Positions 1-7,272 of a stretch of 64,000 nucleotides of DNA are shown here, one piece after another; within the stretch, counting starts at the first letter, position 1; every line of letters begins with the position of its first letter. Both the position numbers and the translations under genes were made by a program. The notes beneath the pieces were generated by a model. That model ran no database searches. It was not told where the DNA came from and worked only from the letters and a program-made list of their open reading frames with translations. Source of the stretch: Burkholderia sp. L27(2015) (GTDB lineage: Bacteria; Pseudomonadota; Gammaproteobacteria; Burkholderiales; Burkholderiaceae); the NCBI RefSeq assembly GCF_009765705.1, contig NZ_LMUX01000016.1, forward strand, positions 1 through 64,000, written 5' to 3'.

Positions 1-279
1 TTGACGCGGGTCGGCTGCATCGTCTTGTGCGTCCAGTTCCAGCGTGATCTTCTGGCCGCCGATTGTCAGACCTTTCTTGTTGATTTCTTCGATGGCCAGG
101 CGAGCGCCGTTTTCATTGTCTTTGCCCAGGTGAGCGATACCGCCCGTCAACGGAGCAACGTGACCAATCTTGACTACTTGGTCGGCCAATGCCTGGCTCG
201 CACCGAAAACCATCAGGCTGCTACCTAAGCCCAGCGATACTGCGCTTAACGATACTGCGTGGCGACACTTTGTAGACAT
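1..279 (-). CDS. Branched-chain amino acid ABC transporter substrate-binding protein (N-terminal part)
   Basis: Only the first 93 codons are present; the rest lies left of the window. This is the periplasmic binding component of a LIV-type amino-acid importer. A basic start and a hydrophobic stretch lead to a likely signal cleavage after ALA at about residue 32. KIGHVAPLTGG then opens the type I periplasmic-binding fold and NGARLAIEEIN forms its first helix. The ATG at 279 was chosen because GGAG at 286-289 lies six bases upstream; an in-frame ATG at 285 touches that GGAG and is unlikely. Whether it binds Leu/Ile/Val or another amino acid cannot be told from this fragment. Confidence 0.85.
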   Translation of the reverse strand, partial: MSTKCRHAVSLSAVSLGLGSSLMVFGASQALADQVVKIGHVAPLTGGIAHLGKDNENGARLAIEEINKKGLTIGGQKITLELDAQDDAADPRQ

Positions 280-980
280 GCGCATCTCCGGCTTCCGAGT
301 CGTTATTGTTAGGGCTGCTGCCCGGATTGGGCACAGCCGCTTACATAACGCAAAAACCGGGCCCGGGGGGTGATGGGGGCTGGGGCGGGCATCGCGGGGA
401 ATCCACGTACGTGTGCTGTAAAGAAAATGATCCACGTGGTTTTTTTGAATAATGTCCGGGATCTAGACAGCGTAAGGAAAGGGGCTGATTTTGAGGGTGT
501 ACCGAAATCGTTCCACGTAACGAATCTGATTTTGGTGTTTCGGACAGTGGCCAGACTGGTGCATTTGCGTTCTTCAAGCCGGTGCATTGGTCCTGTATGT
601 GGATGGTGCGGACGATATTGCCGGTGCGGGATCGTGCGTGCGTGCAGGACAGAGCTGTCGACTCGGGTTTCGAAGGGGTCGTGCAATGATCGCTGCCATT
701 ACCGGTACTGGCTCATCCAGATATATCCGGCGACTCCCGAACCAATGAATCTTCGGCGGGGTGTAGTTTGCGCGGAATCCATAGCCGCGTCGATCACGCG
801 ATCGTCGTGATCCTCATCCCAATTTATATGATGAATATCCCTTATGCTCGCAACGCACGCGGCCGGGGCGCAACGATGACGATGCTCTAGAAGCTAGAGA
901 GCATCCTGATAGAGGCCCAAATTGCCGAATCGCTTCGCATCCGTTGGATAGGCGTATCGGAGAAAGCAAGGAGATGAGAA
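280..980. other. Intergenic region with one hairpin
   Basis: About 700 bases separate the divergent binding-protein gene from the first DUF3304 lipoprotein. Open frames here have no recognisable protein character. The one clear structure is an inverted repeat at 881-905 (GATGCTCT at 881-888, AGAGCATC at 898-905), with no T-run, so not an obvious terminator. The region should hold the promoters of both flanking genes, but I could not place a convincing -35/-10 pair. Confidence 0.4.
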
Positions 981-1460
981 ATTATCAGATTAAATTTTGT
1001 CGCAGTCCTAATATTTATATCGGTAACGATCGCGGCCGTGTCGGGTTGCACAAAGGAACCCTACATGCTTGGGGTAACGGGATACAACTACACCGATCGG
1101 GCTGTCGCAGATTTTGCAGTAAACGGTGCGGGTGGTAGCGACATTGTGCTCAGCACGCCAACTTCAGGCGGGGGAAAAATAACGTGCTGTGTCGTCATGA
1201 GAAGAGGCACGAAAACGCCATTCTGGATCGAGGTCGAGTACAAAATGGATGCACTGGTTTCCTATTCAACGAGAGAAGAAATTGTACCTGCAGGCCCCCA
1301 CATAAAAGCTCGCGTGAAAGTTGATGGCCCCATTCCGCCTGACCCTGCATATGTGGAAATCCATTTTTACCAAGACCACATTGAAGCTGCTATTTCAGGG
1401 GAGGACGGACCTTCTGCTCCGAGACTCAAGCTCGAACGGCGCTTGCCCTTTATTCGATAG
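981..1460 (+). CDS. DUF3304-type lipoprotein, copy 1 (putative Tle1 immunity protein); start codon anomalous
   Basis: The mature part resembles the lipoprotein at 3195-3677 along its whole length (roughly three quarters identical by eye), including EPYMLG, TGYNYTDR, KTPFW and EIHFYQDHIEAA. An export signal is encoded upstream: from 981 the frame reads a hydrophobic stretch ending in AAVSGC, a lipobox. No ATG, GTG or TTG precedes this signal in frame; the first standard start is GTG at 1038, which would remove the lipobox cysteine's signal. AAGGAG at 968-973 is seven bases before ATT at 981, and an out-of-frame ATG lies at 974. So either ATT is the start, or one base was inserted near 978-980 and the gene is frameshifted. 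Role as an immunity protein is inferred from the adjacent lipase. Confidence 0.7.
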   Translation: MIRLNFVAVLIFISVTIAAVSGCTKEPYMLGVTGYNYTDRAVADFAVNGAGGSDIVLSTPTSGGGKITCCVVMRRGTKTPFWIEVEYKMDALVSYSTREEIVPAGPHIKARVKVDGPIPPDPAYVEIHFYQDHIEAAISGEDGPSAPRLKLERRLPFIR

Positions 1461-1469
1461 AGATATTTC

Positions 1470-3095
1470 ATGACTATGCCAGATAATACTCAAACTCCTC
1501 CAGCGGCTGGCCAGCGCCCACTGACGCTACTTGAGCGTCAGCAACGCGCTGCGGCGATGGCATGCGTTGATCCTGCTATAAAGCCGGGTGTTTCCGACTG
1601 CTCGCAATCGCTGTGGATTTCGCTTTTTTTCGATGGTACTGGTAATAACCTAGAGTCCGATAGGGACAAGTTAAAGCACAGCAATGTCGCGCGCCTTTTC
1701 TTAGCGCACAAAGAGAACGATGAAAGTACCGGTTGGTATTCGATCTATGTCAACGGGCTTGGGACAGCGTTCCGGGAGATTGGTGAGCTCTCTGCGAGCG
1801 TAACCGGCGGCGCTTTCGGGGTGGGCGGCGAGCGACGTTTAAACTGGGCGCGAGCAAAGTTCGACAAGCGAATAGCGATAGCGGAAGCCCGCGCGATGAA
1901 TCCGAAACATCAAATTCGGATGATCAACGTGGCGCTGTTCGGCTTTTCTAGAGGTGCCGCGCTCGCTCGTGCTTTTGCGGTTCGCCTTGCTGCGGAATGC
2001 AAGCGACAAGGTGAAGGATGGCAGTGGCGGGGTCATCCCATCCGTCTGTACTTCATGGGCTTGTTCGATACGGTCGCATCGGCTGGTCTACCCGCTGGGG
2101 CGAAGGCCGTGGACCATAGTCCGGCCCTCCAGTTTGGCATCTCCGCAATCTCCAGGGTTTTCCCGCCCGCCATCTCATTGAGGTTTGCCCCAAAGAACGG
2201 TCACTACGGATGGGGGGAGCACATCAAGATTCCAGCAATGGTCGAGCAATGTGTTCACTATGTCGCCGCACACGAGGTTCGTGATTCATTCCCGTTGGAC
2301 TCCGTACGCGATGGTGAGCACTATCCGGCGAACACGGTTGAAGTGGTATATCCCGGCGTCCACTCGGATGTAGGAGGGGGATATGCTCCTGGAGAGCAGA
2401 CAAGGGCGCTCCAGGATGACGAGAAGTTGAGTCAGGTCCCATTGCTGCATATGCATCGTGCAGCGTGCGTAGCAGGAGTTCAATTGAAAGCGGTTGAAAT
2501 GCTGGCGCCGGACGTAAAGCCGTACTTTCATCTTGCTGCCAAGACAGCCAGCCTGTTCGACAGCTACCAGAGCAAAGCACAAGCGGGTGGTCCTGTGGAA
2601 AAGGCCTTTTCAGATCACCTCTACCAACTTTACCGCGCTCGCAGCTACCTTGCGAAATTGACCCACGATGAGGCTGCACAGACCCGTATTCCGGCGGCGC
2701 GAGAGGTCTTGACGCAAACGGGTAACACCGACAAGGTGCCAAAGCTGTTGAAGGAAGTCGCACATATCACGGAAAACGGGATTGCGGTCAATGAAGCGAT
2801 GTACGTGGCAGAGTACCGAAAGACGGATGGAAAGACGCTAAGCCTGCGAGAGGAGACGCTCGCCCGCGCAAATTTAGATGTCTCGCTGATTACTGGGACG
2901 AGCATTGAGAGACAAGCGCTACTCGATTTCTTTGACTATCTGGTTCACGACTCGGTCGCGGGTTTCGGGTCGGATCTTTCGAAACTTGAGAACTGGCGAA
3001 TGATGTACTTCGGAGACCTCGCTTACGAACCGGCAAACAACTGGAGCTTGGCGGACACGTCGGTGCCGACAGAAAAATTCCAGACGAGCGCCTAG
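1470..3095 (+). CDS. tle1: Tle1-family (DUF2235) phospholipase, putative type VI secretion effector
   Basis: 541 residues with the alpha/beta-hydrolase signature of the Tle1/DUF2235 family. SLFFDGTGNN at 51-60 is the family's opening motif. GFSRGAA at 158-164 carries the nucleophile Ser160 in a GxSxG elbow. GLFDTV near 200 and HSDVGGGY at 298-305 supply the acidic residues of the active site. Tle1 proteins are delivered by type VI secretion and attack membrane phospholipids of rival cells; they are neutralised in the periplasm by cognate lipoproteins. Here the gene lies nine bases after one DUF3304 lipoprotein and 99 bases before a second. No VgrG or PAAR gene is visible next to it, so it appears to be an orphan effector cassette. 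The start at 1470 has no strong ribosome site. Confidence 0.85.
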   Translation: MTMPDNTQTPPAAGQRPLTLLERQQRAAAMACVDPAIKPGVSDCSQSLWISLFFDGTGNNLESDRDKLKHSNVARLFLAHKENDESTGWYSIYVNGLGTAFREIGELSASVTGGAFGVGGERRLNWARAKFDKRIAIAEARAMNPKHQIRMINVALFGFSRGAALARAFAVRLAAECKRQGEGWQWRGHPIRLYFMGLFDTVASAGLPAGAKAVDHSPALQFGISAISRVFPPAISLRFAPKNGHYGWGEHIKIPAMVEQCVHYVAAHEVRDSFPLDSVRDGEHYPANTVEVVYPGVHSDVGGGYAPGEQTRALQDDEKLSQVPLLHMHRAACVAGVQLKAVEMLAPDVKPYFHLAAKTASLFDSYQSKAQAGGPVEKAFSDHLYQLYRARSYLAKLTHDEAAQTRIPAAREVLTQTGNTDKVPKLLKEVAHITENGIAVNEAMYVAEYRKTDGKTLSLREETLARANLDVSLITGTSIERQALLDFFDYLVHDSVAGFGSDLSKLENWRMMYFGDLAYEPANNWSLADTSVPTEKFQTSA

Positions 3096-3194
3096 ACACT
3101 ATTTCGTCGATGACTACTCTTTCTGCGCAATTGTTCCTCCGCATGGCCGCGGGAACCCCAGTCCCCCGGCCCTGTCGGGAAAAGTGAGTTTGAC

Positions 3195-3677
3195 GTGAAG
3201 AATTCTATCAATTGGATTTCCGTTCTGGGCCTAGGCTTTATTGTCCTCGCGAGCTTGGCGGGTTGTGCAAAAGAGCCCTACATGCTCGGCATTACGGGAT
3301 ACAACTACACCGATCGTGGAGTCGCGGATTTTACGGTGAACGGTGCGGGCGGCGGCGACATTGTGCTTAGCAAACCAACGTCTGGTGGGGGAGGATTGTC
3401 GTGTTGCGTTGTCCTGGGAAAAAACACGAAAACGCCGTTCTGGATTAATGTCGAGTACCAGATGGATGCGCTTGAAACCTACAGTCCAAGAAAAGAAATC
3501 GCACCGGCAGGCCCTTACATAAAGACCCGTGTAAAAGTTGACGGACCCATTCCCGCTGATCCCGAATATCTGGAGATTCACTTTTACCAAGACCACATCG
3601 AGGCGGCTATCACAGGGCGAGACGGCCCATCACCGCCAAGACTGAAATTACAGAGTCGTTCCGACTTCGCAAGATAG
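3195..3677 (+). CDS. DUF3304-type lipoprotein, copy 2 (putative Tle1 immunity protein)
   Basis: 160 residues. A GTG start gives a clean lipoprotein signal: a charged start, a hydrophobic core and the lipobox LAGC with Cys24. The mature domain matches copy 1 at 981-1460 almost without gaps. Tle1 effectors are often followed by several copies of their lipoprotein immunity gene, and the arrangement here fits that. Unlike copy 1, the reading frame is intact from start to stop, so this is probably the working copy. Direct evidence of inhibition is lacking; the immunity role is inferred from position and lipoprotein nature. Confidence 0.8.
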   Translation: MKNSINWISVLGLGFIVLASLAGCAKEPYMLGITGYNYTDRGVADFTVNGAGGGDIVLSKPTSGGGGLSCCVVLGKNTKTPFWINVEYQMDALETYSPRKEIAPAGPYIKTRVKVDGPIPADPEYLEIHFYQDHIEAAITGRDGPSPPRLKLQSRSDFAR

Positions 3678-3832
3678 ATGCTTCGGAGATATGTAATTAG
3701 ATTTGGCTTTTGGGAAAAGAAAAATTGTAGGTAATCGAAAGGCCGGTGGCGCGTATACGGATGAAAATAGCTTTGGTATTGTCGCAGCATTATATTTAGA
3801 GTTTGCCACCGTCCCAGGGCGTTCATCTTCAC

Positions 3833-4747
3833 ATGCCATATCAAGCCATACTCGAATCGATCAAACAGGAAGTCGCGCCGCTATTGATGCAAGGGCGTGT
3901 GGCCGATTACATCCCGGAACTCGGGTGCGTACCCTGCGATAAATTTGGTATGGCCATCGTGACGCTCTCAGGCCAGACCTATACAGTAGGCGACGCACAC
4001 GAGACGTTCTCGATTCAAAGTATTTCTAAACTGTTCTCTTGCGTGCTGGCCTTCCAGTTGCTCGAAGAGCAGTTGTGGCAGAGGGTCGGGCGCGAGCCTT
4101 CGGGTACCGCGTTCAACTCGCTGGTACAACTCGAATACGAGGGCGGCGTGCCGCGGAACCCGTTTATCAATGCCGGGGCACTGGTGGTTACCGATATCCT
4201 CTCAGAACGGTTCGTCCAGGCGGAAACCGCGCTCGTGCAGTTTGTTCGGCGCTTGAGCGGGAATGCCGACATCGATTACAGCCACCGGGTCGCGCAATCG
4301 GAACGCGAGCACGCGGAGCGTAATCTGGCGATGGCGCATTTCATGAAGAGCTTCGGCAATTTCCACAATCCGGTTGACCTGGTGATCGACGCGTATTGCC
4401 GGCAGTGCGCGATTGAAATGAACTGCGTCGATCTGGCGCGTGCGGTGCTGTTCCTCGCCAACGGTGGCGTGGTGCCATATAGCGGCGAACGGATTTTGGA
4501 CGCACGCTCGACGAAACGGCTCAGCGCGTTGATGCTCACGTGCGGGACCTACGACGCCGCCGGCGATTTCGTCTATCGGGTTGGGTTGCCGGCGAAAAGC
4601 GGTGTGGGCGGCGGCATCGTGGCGGTATTGCCCGGCGAAATGGGCATTTGCGTCTGGTCGCCGGGCCTGGATGCAACGGGCAATTCACTTGCCGGCATAC
4701 AAGCACTCGAATCGCTGACGACGTTAACGGGCCGTTCGATTTTTTGA
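3833..4747 (+). CDS. glsA: Glutaminase (serine-dependent beta-lactamase-like fold)
   Basis: Hydrolyses glutamine to glutamate and ammonia in the cytoplasm. From the ATG at 3833 the protein is 304 residues, close to the ~308 of E. coli GlsB; an upstream in-frame start at 3803 would add ten residues not expected in the family. SIQSISKLF contains the catalytic Ser-x-x-Lys; EPSGTAFNSL, NPFINAGAL and the closing segments KSGVGGGI and SPGLDATGNSLAG are family hallmarks. Its last 16 codons are repeated a kilobase downstream (from 5737), as part of the duplication that brackets the toxin-antitoxin genes. It converges with the DUF1537 kinase gene. Confidence 0.93.
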   Translation: MPYQAILESIKQEVAPLLMQGRVADYIPELGCVPCDKFGMAIVTLSGQTYTVGDAHETFSIQSISKLFSCVLAFQLLEEQLWQRVGREPSGTAFNSLVQLEYEGGVPRNPFINAGALVVTDILSERFVQAETALVQFVRRLSGNADIDYSHRVAQSEREHAERNLAMAHFMKSFGNFHNPVDLVIDAYCRQCAIEMNCVDLARAVLFLANGGVVPYSGERILDARSTKRLSALMLTCGTYDAAGDFVYRVGLPAKSGVGGGIVAVLPGEMGICVWSPGLDATGNSLAGIQALESLTTLTGRSIF

Positions 4748-4822
4748 CTAAAGCGGACCCAACAGGCGCTCGAGCAAATCGACGCCGCCCATCTGTCCGC
4801 CTTTAAGCACGATCTCCAGGCC
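4700..4822. repeat. 123-bp direct repeat, left copy
   Basis: Matches 5737-5859 without gaps, with 10 mismatches in 123 bases (about 92 percent). It spans the last 15 codons plus stop of glutaminase and, read on the minus strand, a remnant of the C-terminal coding sequence of the DUF1537 kinase (VDLLERLLGPL then stop). Homology ends sharply at 4822. Confidence 0.9.
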
Positions 4823-4839
4823 AGCGGGCCTCCGGCTGG

Positions 4840-5274
4840 TCAAGCCGCCAGCGGTAGCCATCCGTGATCGGTGTCATGAAAGACCAGTTTTTCTTCCTCT
4901 TTCCGGTCAAGGTCGGCGGTGCGCTCAATCATCTCTTTGAGCTTGACGTTGCCGTCGATGGTTTCGATGTAGATCGCGCGTAGCATGCGGTCTGCGGTTT
5001 TCGGGATCTTGCCGTGTTTTTCCCAAAGCGCGATCGTCTGCTCCGTGGTGCCTATCAGGTCGGCGAGGCGGTGCTGCGACAGGTCCAATTCCTTGCGCAA
5101 GAATCGGAATTCGGTGCCGGTGAGATGGCCTTGCTGTGCGAGCGTGCGGCCGATAACTTTGTGCAGGCCGTCTACGTCCTGAATCGACGTTGCCACGCCG
5201 TACGCCGTCTTGCGCTGCGTGACGCCGTTTTCGAGCCACACGTTACGCAGCCCGCTTTCCGTGTAGTGGTACAT
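4840..5274 (-). CDS. HTH-type antitoxin / transcriptional regulator of a DUF4258 toxin-antitoxin pair
   Basis: 144 residues. The C-terminal half carries an XRE-type helix-turn-helix: LTGTEFRFLRKELDLSQ, then LADLIGTTEQTIALWEK (each shown in part). The N-terminal part starts MYHYTESGLRNVWLENG and resembles the small N-terminal domain of MqsA/YgiT-like antitoxins, but I see no zinc-binding Cys pairs. It lies seven bases downstream of a DUF4258 gene in the same orientation, the toxin-first order known from higBA and mqsRA. Likely it binds the perfect palindrome at 5593-5619 and represses its own operon. The cassette is bracketed by the 123-bp repeats, which points to acquisition. Confidence 0.75.
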   Translation of the reverse strand: MYHYTESGLRNVWLENGVTQRKTAYGVATSIQDVDGLHKVIGRTLAQQGHLTGTEFRFLRKELDLSQHRLADLIGTTEQTIALWEKHGKIPKTADRMLRAIYIETIDGNVKLKEMIERTADLDRKEEEKLVFHDTDHGWLPLAA

Positions 5275-5281
5275 GGCATCC

Positions 5282-5596
5282 TCAAAAAACAGTGATTACG
5301 ACGGCCCAATCGCCGTCCTCAGTACGCTCCATCGCCGCAGCTATGCTTACCTGGTCGCCGGCGTTTCGGCGCGTGAGCGTGCATTGCCAGTTGCCTTGCA
5401 AATTCGTGTGTGCCGGTTCCGATATCATTCCGTTGCGCAAACAGTCCAATACCTGCAACAGCGTGATTCTTCGCTCGCGCATCCGTTTCTTCGCGTGCGG
5501 CGTAATGAAGACGCGGCCCGAATCCTTCGCCGTGTCGCTTATCAGGCGCCGCAGGTTGTGATCGTTCAGACGGAACGAGATTGGCTCGGGTAGCAT
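5282..5596 (-). CDS. DUF4258 family protein, putative RNase-type toxin
   Basis: 104 residues from the ATG at 5596. The core FITPHAKKRMRERRIT is the DUF4258 signature (His, Arg and Glu in an RelE-like small fold), followed by a conserved strand GNWQCTL. The family is found beside small HTH antitoxins, as here, and is generally regarded as a toxin, though its activity is less well studied than RelE. An open frame continues further upstream to 5731 but runs through the palindrome and the repeat boundary, so the 5596 start is preferred. No ribosome site is seen; a TATAAT on the minus strand inside the palindrome would give a nearly leaderless transcript. Confidence 0.72.
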   Translation of the reverse strand: MLPEPISFRLNDHNLRRLISDTAKDSGRVFITPHAKKRMRERRITLLQVLDCLRNGMISEPAHTNLQGNWQCTLTRRNAGDQVSIAAAMERTEDGDWAVVITVF

Positions 5597-5619
5597 ACCT
5601 ATAATTATTATAGGTATGC
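5593..5619. promoter_or_regulatory. Perfect 12-bp inverted repeat over the toxin start codon (likely antitoxin operator)
   Basis: Arms GCATACCTATAA (5593-5604) and TTATAGGTATGC (5608-5619) are separated by TTA. The left arm contains the start codon of the DUF4258 gene, and the minus strand carries TATAAT inside the palindrome. This is a typical arrangement for autorepression by a toxin-antitoxin complex. Confidence 0.65.
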
Positions 5620-5736
5620 GGCGGAAAAGCAAGCAGTACGGTCGTTGTATGGACGTGTTTTCCGTGCCCGCGCCGGATTTGATGAGCCACTTCGAGGTGG
5701 CATCCGGCACCATGGAAGCGAAGGCCGGCACGCACG

Positions 5737-5859
5737 CAAGCGCTTGAATCGCTGACTACGCTCAGGGGCCGTTCGATTTTTTGACTAAAGCGGACCCAAC
5801 AGACGCTCGAACAAATCGACGTCGCCCATCTGTCCGCCTTTGAGCACGATCTCCAGGCC
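5737..5859. repeat. 123-bp direct repeat, right copy
   Basis: Second copy of the 4700-4822 sequence. It contains a remnant of the glutaminase 3' end, reading QALESLTTLRGRSIF then stop at 5784, and the true C-terminal coding sequence of the DUF1537 kinase. Homology ends at 5859. The repeat start-to-start distance is 1037 bases. Confidence 0.9.
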
Positions 5860-7266
5860 GTCGAGGTAGGGGCGATCGGAATGCAAGCGGGACAATGCCA
5901 CGCCCGGACACACGCTGCTCAGATACGACAGGCCCCAGGCGTCCAACTGTTGCATGGCGTAACTCGAGGTGTCGCCGCCGGCGACGGCCACGCGATGCAG
6001 CTGCGTCGTTTCAAGCACGCGACGCAGCAATTGCCCGCAGGCGAGGGCCAAGGTTCTCGGATCGTCGTGGCCGGCGCTTTGCGGTTCGCCGACGCGCCGC
6101 GTGAACGCCAATACATGTCGTCCCGCATGCAGTGCTGCGGCGATCGGCTTCAAAATTTCTTCAAGGTAGGCGGACGCTGCGTTGCCACACAGTTGCTCGG
6201 GCGCAAGCTCGATTTTCTCGAACGCGTTGGCGTGGGCAATCTGTTGCGCCGTGAGCGGCGAGAGGCTGCCTGCGAGAATGAAAACGGGACCTTGCGCAGC
6301 GGCAGGAACGCGTGGCACGTCCCGTCGATTTCCGGGCTCCGGTTCAAACTTCGGCTCAGCTTGCGGCTCTATTCCCGGTTCGATTTCCAGCTCGACTCCC
6401 AGCTCGACTCCCAGCTCGATTTCCAGCTTGGTTTTCGGCTCGGCTTTCAGTTCCAACGCTAGCGAAGTCCCGGCGAGCGCGTGCGCCACGCTGCTTGCGC
6501 CAACTATCAGCATTGGCGAGCGTCGTGCATGAGGCGCGATCAATTCGCCGATCAACGGCAAATGGGCCGCTTCGAGCGCATCGAACAACACCGCATCGGG
6601 ATGCTGCGCGAGTTGCCCGTCGAGCACGGCGACCCGTTCCGAGAGTGGTCGCACATACGTCGTGCAGTCCACCAGCGCCACGTGCCGCAACCCCTGCGCT
6701 TGCAAATGAAGCCGCAGATCGCCTTCATCCATCGGCGTAACCGGATGGCGGCTCATGGTCGGATGACGATCGATCCGATAGAGCGTCGACGCGGCGCTGG
6801 CTGCTGCAAACAGATTGCCGAACACACAGTAGCGTCGCAGGTCCGGTTGGCCGCCGATGATAGTGACCAGCGGATTGGGAAAACTACGGCGCAGCACATT
6901 GATGGCAATACCGATGCTGCCGGTACGCGGTGAGCTATCGAAGGTCGAGCACACTTTGTAGTGCAGAACCCGTACCCCGAGTGCCGCGAATGCGGCACCG
7001 ACCGGACCCAGCTCGGCTTCGAGCGCTTGAGGTCCCATTGAGCGCGCGGTACCAGCCACACCCACGGCATCGAGCGGTCCAGCCGCGCTTAACTGCTCGG
7101 CAGTTGGCATCGCCATGAACAGGATCGCGCGCAGGCCGGCGCGCGCCAGATGGGCGAGCGTATCGGTGGCTCCGGTGAAATCGTCGCCATAGTAGCCATA
7201 CCACGGCGAGGGCGAGGATGAAGACGAGGCCGCGACATTGCCGGCTGCCGGGAGCGTAGTCGTCAT
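5785..7266 (-). CDS. Four-carbon acid sugar kinase family protein (DUF1537), possibly 3-oxo-isoapionate kinase
   Basis: 493 residues, ATP-dependent sugar-acid kinase. The N-terminal domain begins GYYGDDFTGATDTLAHLARAG, shown here in part, with the family's DDFTGATD motif near residue 27. The C-terminal domain has VAVAGGDTSSYAM and VLKGGQMG, the nucleotide-binding region. It is longer than the usual ~420-430 residues because of an acidic, repetitive stretch between the domains (about residues 270-320; bases 6330-6460). The gene follows the RuBisCO-like gene by six bases. DUF1537 kinases paired with RuBisCO-like proteins act in acid-sugar pathways such as D-apiose breakdown (OiaK), where the kinase feeds the RuBisCO-like enzyme. 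The exact substrate is an inference. Confidence 0.75.
   Translation of the reverse strand: MTTTLPAAGNVAASSSSSPSPWYGYYGDDFTGATDTLAHLARAGLRAILFMAMPTAEQLSAAGPLDAVGVAGTARSMGPQALEAELGPVGAAFAALGVRVLHYKVCSTFDSSPRTGSIGIAINVLRRSFPNPLVTIIGGQPDLRRYCVFGNLFAAASAASTLYRIDRHPTMSRHPVTPMDEGDLRLHLQAQGLRHVALVDCTTYVRPLSERVAVLDGQLAQHPDAVLFDALEAAHLPLIGELIAPHARRSPMLIVGASSVAHALAGTSLALELKAEPKTKLEIELGVELGVELEIEPGIEPQAEPKFEPEPGNRRDVPRVPAAAQGPVFILAGSLSPLTAQQIAHANAFEKIELAPEQLCGNAASAYLEEILKPIAAALHAGRHVLAFTRRVGEPQSAGHDDPRTLALACGQLLRRVLETTQLHRVAVAGGDTSSYAMQQLDAWGLSYLSSVCPGVALSRLHSDRPYLDGLEIVLKGGQMGDVDLFERLLGPL
6381..6428. repeat. In-frame 12-bp tandem repeat within the kinase gene
   Basis: Four consecutive 12-base units: CGATTTCCAGCT, CGACTCCCAGCT twice, then CGATTTCCAGCT. 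On the coding strand they encode alternating LEIE and LGVE units in an acidic linker. Flanking bases are degenerate relatives of the same unit, suggesting older slippage. Confidence 0.85.
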
Positions 7267-7272
7267 GCCGCT

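Noticed and set aside
370-810. Open frame of about 146 residues on the plus strand
   Set aside because: No ribosome site, no family motif and Cys/Arg-rich chance composition in the leader of the binding-protein gene.
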